Source of the DNA: Tillandsia leiboldiana
Taxonomy: Eukaryota > Streptophyta > Magnoliopsida > Poales > Bromeliaceae
NCBI GenBank assembly: GCA_029204045.2
Contig: CM055076.1
Location: 8,994,346 to 9,058,345 of the forward strand
Reading direction: 5' to 3'
DNA: 64,000 nt
Shown: positions 9,597 to 19,827 of the stretch, in pieces
Layout: the number at the start of each line of letters is the position of its first letter
Position numbering within the stretch: the first letter of the stretch is position 1
The notes under the pieces: model-generated
Databases searched by the model: none
What the model was told of the DNA's origin: nothing
What the model saw: the letters and a program-made list of their open reading frames with translations, nothing else
Position numbers and translations under genes: made by a program

Positions 9597-11478
9597 TGGC
9601 AGAAGGTGCTCGTGCTAAAGACCTCAGTGAAAGTTTGCGGGCCATCGAGGAGCAATTGTAGCAATACAGCTTAGAATGCAATCAGAAGATCGGGGCCCTA
9701 GCATTGCCCTAGCATTGCAGCTGGAGGGAGCGCAAAGGGAAGGGCAGCACAAGTTTGAGGCATTCCAAACCGAGGCAACCAAGAAGTTCGAGGTCATGTT
9801 CCAAGACAACAATCGCAAACACGAGCAACTACTAAACATGATCCAATCTCAAGCCCAGCAGCAGGGCTCTACCCCCAGTAGCCATGTCCCCAACAGCAAC
9901 CCCCCGTTGGTGATCCGGGAGGGGTTACAACAGGCTTATAACCAGAACAACGGTAGTACGTCTCGCAGCGCCGAAGCGGACAGAGGGAAGGGTATCCTGT
10001 AAAATCCATACAGAAATCATGAGAGGTGGGAAGAGAACAACCAGAGGGCTAACTATCACTTACCGTACCCGAAGCTTGAGTTCCCAGTTTTCGGCGGAGA
10101 GGAGCCGAGAGAGTGGAGTAGTAGGACTGAACAGTACTTCAAGATTTATCAAATACCGGATACGCACTGGGTCGAAGTGGCTACCATGCATTTCACCGGA
10201 AAGGCGCATAGATGGAAGGAAGGGTACTTGATAGACAAGCCCGACATCACTTGGGAAGAGTTAACCGAGGCCGTATATAAGAGGTTCGAGGGCTTAGGGG
10301 TGAGGACCTTGATAAGAGAATTCAACAAACTAACCCAAACCGGGACAGCGGAGAGGTACCAGGAAAAATTCGAAGATCTAAGAGCTAGGATGCTGTATAT
10401 CAACCCCACGCTGAGTGAGGAACACTTCATCCCAAGCTTTATTAGCGGATTGAAAGAGGAGCTAGTTCCCTACCTAGATCTCTCCAAACCAGCCACGCTT
10501 GAAGAAGTTTACGAACAGGTCAGGTTGCATGAACAAGCGATATCATTGCTGTGGAGAAGGCAAAGGGTGTTCAACAGGGCTCTAGGGGCACAAGCAGTAG
10601 GCAACAACCCCGCTAAGGCCAACTCCTCGAGGCCTCTGTACAGGGCTTACGAAGGGAACAGAGCTAGTCCTCAGGGGAACACAGGGGGACAAACACTTAT
10701 CAGCAAGCAACTATTTGAGCAGCGGAGAGCGGCGGGACTTTGTTACAAATGCGGGGACAAATATCAACCGGGGCATCACTGCCCTGGGAGAAACCTCAAC
10801 CAAGCGGAACGTCTTCCGGGGGTGGAAGAAGTGTTCGACGAGAGTCTGTTGCAGCAGACTGAAGAAGAAGAAGAAGAAGAAGAAGAAGAAGAAGAAGAAG
10901 AAGAATAAGAAGAAGAAGAAGAAGAAGAAAACTGTCCACTTGAAGGAGAAACCGAAGAGATTGGCATGTCCGTCCATGCCCTGAGTGGGGAGAAACAGCA
11001 GGAAACCATCAAGGTTCAGGGTGAAACCAGCGGCAGAACATTAGTGATATTGATTGACACCGGAAGCACTCATAGCTTCATAGACTTCCAAGTGGCAAGA
11101 GAGGTGAAAACCGCGTTAACCTCAGCTTCACCCCTGGTGGTCACTGTGGCGAACGGGCATAATGTCCTAAGTAAGCTGAAGTGTACAGGATTTAAGTGGA
11201 CTATGCAGGGAGAACCCTATCAAGCCGAGTTGAGGGCAATCAGGCTCGACGGATCAAGTATCATATTGGGCATCGATTGGCTTCGCCAATACGGGAAAGT
11301 CACTTTCGACTACGACAATCACTCGGTGTCCTTTAACAAGGAGGGTAAGCTAACAACACTTAAGGGGATCACGGAAGGAGGAAAATTGACGGTCATCAGT
11401 GCTCAGCAACTGTACAGGGCAAGTTTACAAGGTCACTGTTGTGCCGTAGCGCGCTTATCGGATTGTTTGACAAAATAA
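9597..11478 (+). pseudogene. Chromovirus gag-protease, frameshifted and truncated
   Basis: Gag starts near 9597 (MAEGARAKD), has an early TAG and a frameshift, then a coiled-coil part (9676-10000). From about 10074 comes the retrotransposon gag core (LEFPVFGGEEPREW, AHRWKEGYL, FEDLRARML). A zinc knuckle (CYKCGDKYQPGHHC) lies near 10741. A GAA microsatellite then codes a poly-Glu linker and is broken by TAA at 10906-10908. The aspartic protease follows in the same frame (VILIDTGSTHSFID, then IILGIDWLRQYG). The protein ends at about 11460, before any RT motif. The knuckle and protease forms fit chromoviruses. Dead copy. Confidence 0.85.
10859..10930 (+). repeat. (GAA)n microsatellite inside the gag-protease linker
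   Basis: About 70 bp of GAA units in frame, coding Glu, with one GAA changed to TAA. Confidence 0.95.
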
Positions 11479-11514
11479 ATAAATAAATAAAAAATATATA
11501 TATAATAATAAATA

Positions 11515-11522
11515 AACAAATA

Positions 11523-11592
<70 letters not shown>
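11515..11592. repeat. (AAT)n microsatellite
   Basis: About 75 bp of AAT/ATA trinucleotides near the presumed start of the TAT LTR. Confidence 0.95.
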
Positions 11593-11593
<1 letters not shown>

Positions 11594-11754
11594 TATACCC
11601 CAAAATTGAATTCGAACGCCACCTATACCCGAATCCGACCCCAATTGAAACTCCTCACGCGTCAATTATCTGAAACACACTTTAAAATATCTCTCAACTA
11701 ACTTACCCAAACTCACCTATATCTTGTTTTGAATTTTTGAATCCAAACAAATTC

Positions 11755-12480
11755 CCTCGTTCGTTAACCGTTCAATTTTGAAATTCGAATACAACCATAC
11801 TTCCTCAAATTTGAACATAACCGTTCAATTTTGAAATTTAAAATTTGAAATTTAAATACAACCATACTTCCTCAAATTTGAACATAACCGTTCAATTTTG
11901 AAATTTGAAATTTGAAATTTAAATACAACCATACTTCCTCAAATTTAAACATAACATGTTCAGTTTTGAAATTTGAAATTTAAATACAATCATACTTCCT
12001 CAAATTTGAACATAACCGTTCAATTTTGAAATTTGAAATTTGAAATTTAAATACAACCATACTTCCTTAAATTTGAACATAACCGTTCAATTTTGAAATT
12101 TAAAATTTGAAATTTAAATACAACCATACTTCCTCAAATTTAAACATAACATGTTCAGTTTTGAAATTTAAAATTTGAAATTTAAATACAACCATACTTT
12201 CTCAAATTTGGACATAATCGTTCAATTTTAAAATTTGAACACATATTGAAATTTGAACATAATCGGTTAATTTTAAAATTCGAACATATTCAATTTTGAA
12301 TTTTGAAATTTGAAATTTTAAATTCGGACATAACCATACCCCCTCAACATATTGAAATTTGAACATAACCGTTCAATTTTGAAATCTGAAATTTAAAATT
12401 TGAATATAACCATCTTCCCGCAATTCGAACATATTCAATTTTAAAATTTAAAATTTGAAATTTGAAATTTGAATATAACA
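11755..12480. repeat. Tandem repeat of about 60-65 bp in U3
   Basis: Repeated unit with the phrases AACATAACCGTTCAATTTTG, AAATTTGAAATTTAAATAC and AACCATACTTCCTC. About ten copies, the later ones degenerate. Confidence 0.85.
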
Positions 12481-12631
12481 ATTTTTCCAACGTATTCAAA
12501 TTTGAACCACGAATTTTTCTCAACAAACCCACATTCCCACGTACGTCGTTACTCAACAAACCCGCATTTCCTCGCCAACCCCTTAACAAATCCCAACAAA
12601 CCCCACGCGATATTTCTCTGCCACTCCCCAC

Positions 12632-12638
12632 TATAAAT
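12632..12638 (+). promoter_or_regulatory. TATA box of the TAT LTR
   Basis: CTATAAATAG in a setting that is otherwise free of strong TATA elements. It is followed by a purine-rich leader, as in plant LTR promoters. Confidence 0.6.
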
Positions 12639-12784
12639 AGAGAAAATAGAAAGAATAAAAGGGAGATTTTTCTTCTTTGCCTTGTCTGAAACAACCTCCC
12701 AGATTCCACCATCCTTTCAGACGTATTTCTCAGGTAAAAAAAAAAAGGAAAAAGAAAAAGAAAAAAAAAAGAAAAAGAAAAAAT

Positions 12785-13915
12785 TATAATAAACCGGTTC
12801 GGGTTTTCTTCGGACGCCCTAACTTTAGGCTCATTTCAAAAAAAAAAAAAAAAGGAAATTTAATAAAGCCGGTTCGGGTTTTCTTCGGACGCCCTAACAT
12901 TAGGCTCATTTTTTTTAAAAAAAAAGAAAAGGAAATTTAATAAAGCCGGTTCGGGTTTTCTTCGGACGCCCTAACTTTAGGCTCATTGCAAAAAAAAAAA
13001 GGAAAATGAAATTTAATAAAGCCGGTTCGGGTTTTCTTCGGACGCCCTAACTTTAGGCTCATCCCAAAACCGGTTCGGATGATTTCTTGGGACATCCGAA
13101 CTTAGGTTAAGTCAAAAAGGGATTTCTTCGGATGCCAAACCGAAATATAAGATAAAAGGGATTGCTTCGGATCCCAAATCAAATTACAAGATAAAAGGGA
13201 TTGCTTCGGATCCTAAATTATATAAAAAAAAAAGAAGAAAAAAAGGAAATTTAATAAAGCCGGTTCGGGTTTTCTTCGGACGCCCTAACTTTAGGCTCAT
13301 CCTAAAGCCGGTTCAGGTTTTCTTCGGACGCCCTAACTTTAGGCTCATCCTAAAGCCGGTTCGGGTTTTCTTCGGACGCCCTAACTTTAGGCTCATTCCA
13401 AAACCGGTTCGGATGGTTTCTTCGGACATCCGAACATAGGTTAAATAAAAAAAAAAAAGAAAAAGAAAATTTAATAAAGCCGGTTCGGGTTTTCTTCGGA
13501 CGCCATAACTTTAGGCTCATCCTAAAGCCGGTTCGGATTTTCTTCGGACGCCCTAACTTTAGGCTCATTCCAAAAAAAAAAAGGAAAAGGAAATTTAATA
13601 AAGCCGGTTCGGGTTTTCTTCGGATGCCCTAACTTTAGGCTCATTCCAAAAAAAAGGAAAAAAAAAAGAAAAATTAAATAAAGCCGGTTCGGGTTTTCTT
13701 CGGACGCCCTAACTTTAGGCTCATTCCAAAAAAAAATAATAATAAATTAAATAAAGCCGGTTCGGATTTTCTTCGGACGCCCTAACTTTACGCTCATTCC
13801 AAAAAAAAAAAAGGAAAAGGAAATTTAATAAAGCCGATTCGGGTTTTCTTCGGACGCAACTTTAGGCTCATCCGAAAACTGGTTCGGATGATTTCTTCGG
13901 ACATCCGAACTTAGG
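12785..13915. repeat. Hairpin-forming tandem repeat, class I (loop around TTTTCTTCGGA)
   Basis: About sixteen units containing CCGGTTCGGGTTTTCTTCGG and then ACGCCCTAACTTTAGGCTC, separated by A-rich spacers of variable length. Within a unit AGCC, GTT and GGG can pair with CCC, AAC and GGCT around the TTTTCTTCGGACG loop. Variant units GTTCGGATG/CATCCGAAC keep the same loop. Confidence 0.85.
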
Positions 13916-14405
13916 TTAAGTCAAAAAGGGATTTCTTCGGATCCCAAACTAAAATATAAGATAAAAGGGATTGCTTCTGATCCCAAATCAAATTACAAGA
14001 TAAAAGGGATTGCTTCGGATCCCAAATTATTTTAAATAAGGAATTTCTTCGGATTCCAAATCAAAATAAAATAACGGAGATTTCTTCGGACCCCAAATTA
14101 TTATTATTTTTTTTAAAAAAGGGATTCCTTCGAACCCCAAGATAAGATTAGTGGATTTCCTTCGGATCCCAAATCATCCCAAGTCAAAATAAAATAACGG
14201 GAATTTATTCGGATCCCAAATTATTTCAAAAGGGATTCCTTCGGATCCCAAATCAAAATAAAATAACGGGGATTTCTTCTGATCCCAAATAATTTCAAAA
14301 AGGGAATTTCTTCAGACCCCACATCAAAATAAAATAACAGTATTTCTTCGAACCCCAAGATAAGATTAGGGAATTTTCTTCGGACCCCAAATAAAAAAAA
14401 ATAAA
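13916..14405. repeat. Hairpin-forming repeat, class Ib (GGGAT-TTCTTCGG-ATCCC)
   Basis: About twelve short units of GGGATTTCTTCGGATCCC type, spaced by AAATCAAAATAAAATAACG. Stems vary (GGGAT/ATCCC, GGAAT/ATTCC) around the same TTCTTCGG loop as the previous array. Confidence 0.8.
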
Positions 14406-14681
14406 AGGGATATCGAAACAAACAGAAATTTCTTTGAATCCAGAGTCAATTTCAAACAAGATTCAAATGGGGTCTAATCAACTTGGAGTCTAAGTCCAAG
14501 AGACCTAATAAATAACGCGCCCAGTCCATATATGGGCACGGAATCCAATCCACATATGACATAGGCTCAATCCACATACTGCCCCAAATCCAGCCCATAT
14601 ATAATATAAGCTGAGTCCACAAATAAAATCCAAAACCCATTCTAACCCACAAATAAAACCCAAAACTCATTCAATCCCATC

Positions 14682-15163
14682 GCCTTAACACATATAATTA
14701 AGGCAAAATATATACAAACCGACTAGATTCTAAATCATATACTTAGAATTGAGTCAAATCAAATTCAATCGAGCTCTCATATATAGAGTTCCTTCAAATC
14801 AACCCAACTAACCCTAATACATATATTTAGGGTCTAGTCAACCATTTAGAGTAAAAAACATATCAAACTCGGCCAATCCTAATACATATAGGACTTAGCC
14901 ACCTTATACTTTCGAGTAGCATCAAATCCGACCCACCTCAATACATATCCTTGGAGTTTGGTCATGTCTCCACTTTGGAACATACGCAAATATGGAACCA
15001 AATATAATTGGACTCTAATACATATACTTAGAGCCAATTGAACCCAATTAAATTCTAACACATATAATTAGAGTTTAATATCGACTAGTTCTCAACATAT
15101 ATAATCGGGATCAAGTCAATTTCAAATCCAGCTAAATCCTAACACATATACTTAGGATTTGGT
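14682..15163. repeat. Series of short hairpins with constant 9-nt loop, class II
   Basis: Inverted repeats at 14682-14704, 14727-14749, 14811-14833, 15013-15033, 15052-15074 and 15134-15160, with weaker ones at 14771, 14877 and 14938. The six strong ones have 6-9 bp stems and a loop of exactly nine bases, mostly CACATATAA, CACATATAC or TACATATAT. The stems differ from copy to copy but still pair. Confidence 0.85.
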
Positions 15164-15407
15164 CAATCATTAGGATAGGATTTATTCTATCCTTCCTACA
15201 AAGGTCTCTTAATCGAAGGTGCCCCAATCACATGGGGGTAATTAACAATAGATGCTTGCGTCTATTGGAAGTCATGGATCCGCAATACCTGATACCCACA
15301 TACACCCATCCACATATAAATATTCATCTGAATCGTGAATACCATCCCACGGGAATCCCGAAAAAGGTGAACCGCGCAAGATGAGTCATTCAAGATCGCT
15401 GACAAAA

Positions 15408-15426
15408 TGGCACGCCCGGTGGGACC
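15408..15426 (+). promoter_or_regulatory. Primer-binding site of the TAT element
   Basis: TGGCACGCCCGGTGGGACC, the form common at the start of TAT-clade internal regions (not initiator-Met type), three bases after the LTR end. Confidence 0.75.
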
Positions 15427-15954
15427 TGACTTCTCATTCCATCTTTGAGAACTTTAATATATATAAAAAAAAAAGAAAAAAGAAAAAAAAGCGGTAAAGG
15501 TAAATCCTAATGCTTACATCGAGAAAATAGCACCAACATATATGAACATTGTTGCTTTTACTGGGGGGATGATTACCTTTACTACCCTTTCCCAATAATG
15601 CACACAATATGGTAAATTCCTCGGCTGCAACCTCGAAAAAATAATCTAATGGGGGCATACCCAATCCTCTTCACCAACCCGTAGGTGAACACCTCACCTA
15701 CTCACATACATCCAAAAGGATGGTCAAAGGCAAGCTCATATTTTCGAAGAACCAGTAAAAAAAAATCGTCGGTAATTGATAGTCTGATATTTTCTGGTGG
15801 CACGACAATTATAATCCCTCCAACCGGAGCTTCCTTTAAGAGGAGTAATCGCAACCGACTCAACCGAGAAAAAGTTACCAGGGGGTTCGAAAAAAAAAAT
15901 GCGATCATTGTTATTTTTATGGTCAAAATGCATCGATTAGAAGTTTGAAGGAAA

Positions 15955-16258
15955 TGTCACAAAAAAAAAAACAACAAAAAAAGAAAAAAAAAGGGAAAAA
16001 ATCTCAAAAAGAAAACAACAAAAAAAAAGAAGGAAAAAAAAAGAAAAAAAGGAAAAAAAAGGGAAAAAAAAAGAAAAACAAAAAAAAAGAAAAAAAAGAG
16101 AAAAAAAATCTAAAAAAAAAACAACAAAAAAAAAGAAAAAAGAAAGAAAAAAGAAAGAAAAAAAAAACAAAACAAAAAAAAAAGGAAAAAAAAATCTAAA
16201 AAAAAAACAACAAAAAAAGGAGAGAAGCAAAAAAAAAAAAGGAAAAAAAAAAAAAAAA
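15955..16258. repeat. A-rich simple sequence
   Basis: About 300 bp of A runs broken by single G, C or T. ORFs rich in Lys or Phe drawn here are artefacts. A similar shorter tract lies at 16612-16718. Confidence 0.9.
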
Positions 16259-17060
16259 CCATTCCTGGCTGTGGTATAACCTCACAGTCAAAAATGGGAT
16301 CCCCGCTGTGAGAATACACAATTCGAACTCACAGGCAAAAGTTAGGGGAAGACATCGGGTGAAAACACATGGGCGCCCGATTGCCACTAAAAACATTTTT
16401 TTTTTTTTTCAAAACAAACCCATATTTTTTAATAAATTCATATTTTTTAAAATAAACCAAAATAAACCCATATTTTTTAAAACTCAAAAAATATTTTTCT
16501 TTCAAACATATTTTTGTCTACGACGGAATGCTACCTGATCTTAGGGTCGGTTATGTACAGTAATTTTGTTTGCTCATCGAGACAAAATACACTCGTATTT
16601 TTCAATACCAAAAAAAAATCTCAAAAATCTCAAAAAAAAAAACCAAAAAAGGAAAAAAAAGAGAAAAGAATAAAAAAAGGAAAAAAAAGAGAAAAAAAAA
16701 AGAAAAAAGAAAAAAAAACCATTCCCGGTTGTGGTATAACTCCACAGGCAAAAATGGGATCCCCGTTGTGAGAATACACAATTCGAACTCATAGGCAAAA
16801 GTTAGGGGAAGGTATCGGGTGAAAACCCATGTGGGCGCCCGATTGCCACCAAAAACATATTTTTCTTTCAAAACAAACCCATATTTTTCAATAAACCCAT
16901 ATTTTTCAAAATAAACCAAAATAAACCCATATTTTTCAATACTCAAAAATATTTTCTTTTCAAACATATTTTGTTTACGACGGAATTCTAACTCACCTTA
17001 GGGTCGGTTATACGCAACAATTTCGATTGCTTCCCGAGACAAAATAAACTCATATATTTC
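16259..17060 (+). repeat. Two tandem copies of a 460-bp TAT post-pol unit
   Basis: Units begin at 16259 and 16719 with ACCATTC, then GGCTGTGGTATAAC. Each holds CTCACAG and CTGTGAG able to pair, then GGGCGCCCGATTGCCAC, TTT-rich sequence, and a CGACGGAAT...TAGGGTCGGTTATG motif. The same order occurs after pol at 61960-62160. Confidence 0.85.
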
Positions 17061-17689
17061 AATACAAAAAAAGAGAAAAAAAAATTAAAATGCCCCCAAA
17101 TTATAAGCCAATTCAACCTAAATCGAATTTAGGTGGAATCATATGAACTGGACCATGCACTAGCTCGACCCCAAATCAAAGTCAAAGGGTTTTGAGCCAA
17201 ACCGCAAAGAGGGTGACTCAAACCAAACTCGAAGGCATCTTAAATCAAATCCAAACCAAATGCAATGGAGTTTCAAGTTCAAACGGATCTCGAACCTAAC
17301 CATAAGGTTATGAGCCGAACCAAACCGAACTGCAGAAGGGTCCAAGTTGAGCCGAATTATAAGGGCCCGACCGAAATTGAATTCAAAGGGTCTCGAACTA
17401 AGTCATAAGGGTTCGACCTAAACCATGTCTTAAAGGGTTCTGAACCAAAGTATAATGGTTCGACTCAAATCAAATTCAAAAGGGAAAAATCAAGTGAAAG
17501 CCTAAATCGGCTCAGTCCAAATCAAATACAAAATGTTCAAACCAATTCAATTTGAACCCAACCTGAACAAAGGTTCAAATCGAACTTCAGGGATGATCCA
17601 AATCAAGCAAACAAGCTCCACCCGAACTGAAACAAATCAAGAGTTCAAACCGAGCTAACTCCAAATAAATCTGCTGAGTCAACTTAATC
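17061..17689. other. Low-complexity region before the 36-bp satellite
   Basis: Diverged repeats with words such as GAACCAAACC, TCAAAGGGT and CAAATCGAA, no ORF of note. Probably older satellite of the same TAT internal region. Confidence 0.5.
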
Positions 17690-18425
17690 GACTCACAAAC
17701 CCAAATCCAAACGACCGAAAAGTCATTAAACTAAACCCAATTTCAAACGACCAAAAAGTCATTAAACTAAACCCAAATCCAAACGACCGAAAAGTCATTA
17801 AACTAAACCCAAATCCAAACGACCGAAAAGTCATTAAACTAAACCCAAATCCAAACGACCGAAAAGTCATTAAACTAAACCCAAATCCAAACGACCGAAA
17901 AGTCATTAAACTAAACCAAATCCAAACGACCGAAAAGTCATTAAACTAAACCCAAATCCAAACGACCGAAAAGTCATTAAACTAAACCCAAATCCAAACG
18001 ACCGAAAAGTCATTAAACTAAACCCAAATCCAAACGACCGAAAAGTCATTAAACTAAACCCAAATCCAAACGACCAAAATGTCATTAAACTAAACCCAAA
18101 TCCAAACGATCGAAAAGTCATTAAACTAAACCCAAATCCAAACGACCGAAAAGTCATTAAACTAAACCCATTTCAAATGACCGAAAAGTCATTAAACTAA
18201 ACCCAAGTTCAAACGACCGAAAAGTCATTAAACTAAACCCAAATCAAAACGGCCGAAAAGTCATTAAACTAAACCCAAATCCAAACGACCAAAAAGTCAT
18301 TAAACTAAACCCAAATCCAAATGACCGAAAAGTCATTAAACTAAACCCAATTTCAAACGACCGAAAAGTCATTAAACTAAACCCAAATTCAAACGACTGG
18401 AAAGTCATTAAACTAAACTCAAATC
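17690..18425. repeat. 36-bp tandem satellite
   Basis: About twenty copies of a 36-bp unit containing CCAAACGACCGAAAAGTCAT and TAAACTAAACCCAAAT. Because 36 is a multiple of three, the minus strand reads an open 12-residue repeat (MTFRSFGFGFSL), which I treat as incidental. Confidence 0.95.
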
Positions 18426-19190
18426 CATAAACTGAGCGACCCATATTCATATCGACCGCCATGTCAATAAACTGAGCAACCCATACCCATATCGACCGCC
18501 ATGTCAATAAACTGAGCGACCCGTATTCATATCGACCGCCATATCAATAAACTGAGCAATCCATACCCATATCGACCGCCATGTCACTAAACTGAGCGAC
18601 CCATATTCATATGGACCGCCATGTCAATAAACTGAGCAACCCATACCCATATCGATCGCCATGTCAATAAGCTGAGCGACCCATATTCATATCGACCACC
18701 ATATCAATAAACTGAGCAACCCATACTCATATTGACCGTCATGTCAATAAACTGAGCGACCCATATTCATATCGACCGCCATGTCAATAAACTGAGCGAC
18801 CCATATTCATATCGACCGTCATGTCAATAAACTGAGCAACCCATACTCATATCGACCGCCATGTCACTAAACTGAGTAACCTATATTCATATCGACCGCC
18901 ATGTCACTAAACTGAGCAACGCATATTATATCGACCGCCATGTCAATAAACTGAGTGATCCATATTCATATCGACCGCCATGTCACTAAACTGAGCAATC
19001 CATACTCATATGGACCGTCATGTCACTAAACTAAGCAACACACATCAAATAGACCGCTATGTCACTAAACTGAGTGACCCATATTCATATCGACCGCCAT
19101 GTCACTAAACTGAGCAACCGATGTTTATATCGACCGCCATGTCACTAAACTGAGCAACCTATATTCATATCGACCCCCATGTCACTAAAC
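18426..19190. repeat. 40-bp satellite arranged partly in 80-bp dimers
   Basis: About nineteen copies of a unit containing ATATCGACCGCCATGTCAAT, AAACTGAGC and ACCCATATTC. Neighbouring copies alternate GCGACCCATATTC and GCAACCCATACCC in the first half, a higher-order dimer. The left boundary is gradual from the 36-bp satellite. Confidence 0.9.
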
Positions 19191-19807
19191 TCTTATGCCT
19201 CTAGTAGACTTAGTGGGCAGATCATCGGGCCTGGTGGCGGTACCCACTGAGAACTCCCTTTTAGTGTAGTTCTCACACCCGTTGGGGGTTTTCCCCCTCC
19301 TTTTTCTTTCCTCTCCTTTGTTTTGCAGAGTCTTAGCGGGTGTTGCTGATTCTGCGGTTGTTGTTCGAGGCGAGAGAGTCGCGAGCTAGATCCCTACCTA
19401 TCTTTGGAGAGTAGCTGTACCCCTTCATTGGAGATTTGCAGTACAGCCAGTAGATTAGTTATTTTATTTCCACTTTTGAGAGATCATTGTATTGTGAGGA
19501 TCTGACTTGTAATGAGAGCATGTACACTGATGTATTATTTCAGGTTACCTCCCTGTTGAGTTCGGAGTTATTGTATTTGAGGATTTTGTATGATTATCAC
19601 TTATGGGGAGATGGATATTGTATCATTATTTTCAGTCGTATAGATGGTTGGTTTTTAGTTTTACAGCAGTTTTATTTTATAGCTATGATATTTGTTTAGC
19701 TGTAGTCCCTTTTCTTGCAGGATGAACGCTTCGCCTATGCGGGGTTTTGTATAGGCGGCAGATCTGTTGGCGAGCCCGGGTCGCAGTTTCGACCCCGGGG
19801 CGTGACA
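19191..19807 (+). repeat. Truncated 5' LTR (last 617 bp)
   Basis: Aligns base for base in length with 30598-31214 (both 617 bp) and ends GGGGCGTGACA. It is joined directly to the 40-bp satellite, with no LTR start. Confidence 0.9.
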
Positions 19808-19815
19808 GATTTGGG

Positions 19816-19827
19816 TGGTATCAGAGC
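19816..19827 (+). promoter_or_regulatory. Primer-binding site (initiator tRNA-Met type)
   Basis: TGGTATCAGAGC eight bases after the LTR end GTGACA. Confidence 0.9.

Larger units (their letters stand above)
8741..11478 (+). mobile_element. Truncated Ty3/gypsy chromovirus: LTR remnant, PBS, gag and protease only
   Basis: A primer-binding site is followed by gag and aspartic protease of chromovirus type. The coding part stops abruptly at about 11462 and changes into the AT-rich start of the next LTR. Reverse transcriptase, RNase H and integrase are absent, so the downstream TAT element probably interrupts or truncates it. The 5' LTR must lie before the PBS; its limits are uncertain, and a start near 8741 (TGTCACATGG) is only a guess. 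Confidence 0.7.
11479..15404 (+). mobile_element. 5' LTR of a TAT-type Ty3/gypsy element
   Basis: It ends with CTGACA three bases before a TAT-type primer-binding site. It includes a TATA box at 12632, so U3 would be about 11479-12660 and R-U5 about 12660-15404. The start is uncertain within 11450-11500, where chromovirus protease sequence gives way to AT-rich repeats. The whole LTR is made of consecutive repeat families, listed separately. Confidence 0.6.
15427..19190 (+). mobile_element. Internal region of the TAT element without gag-pol (non-autonomous)
   Basis: Starts with CATTCCATCTTTGAGA, close to the start of the second TAT internal region at 31218. No gag, protease, RT or integrase motif occurs. 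The remaining 3.8 kb is A-rich sequence and four satellite blocks, two of which match the region that follows pol in the coding TAT element at 61960-62160. So this is a deletion derivative, or a non-autonomous partner, of the coding element. The right end is cut at 19190 by the next element; no 3' LTR is seen. Confidence 0.65.

Noticed and set aside
10711..11012. Minus-strand poly-Phe and poly-Ser ORFs
   Set aside because: They are antisense reads of the GAA microsatellite in gag.
15937..16967. ORFs of Lys-rich or Phe-rich protein
   Set aside because: They are translations of A-rich or T-rich simple sequence.
17679..18507. Long minus-strand ORFs with a 12-residue repeat
   Set aside because: They arise because the 36-bp satellite unit is a multiple of three and lacks stops in that frame; no start context, no family, and array edges set the ends.
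17690..19190. Regularly spaced repeats that could look like a CRISPR array
   Set aside because: Units are contiguous, with no unique spacers, and the context is a plant retroelement.
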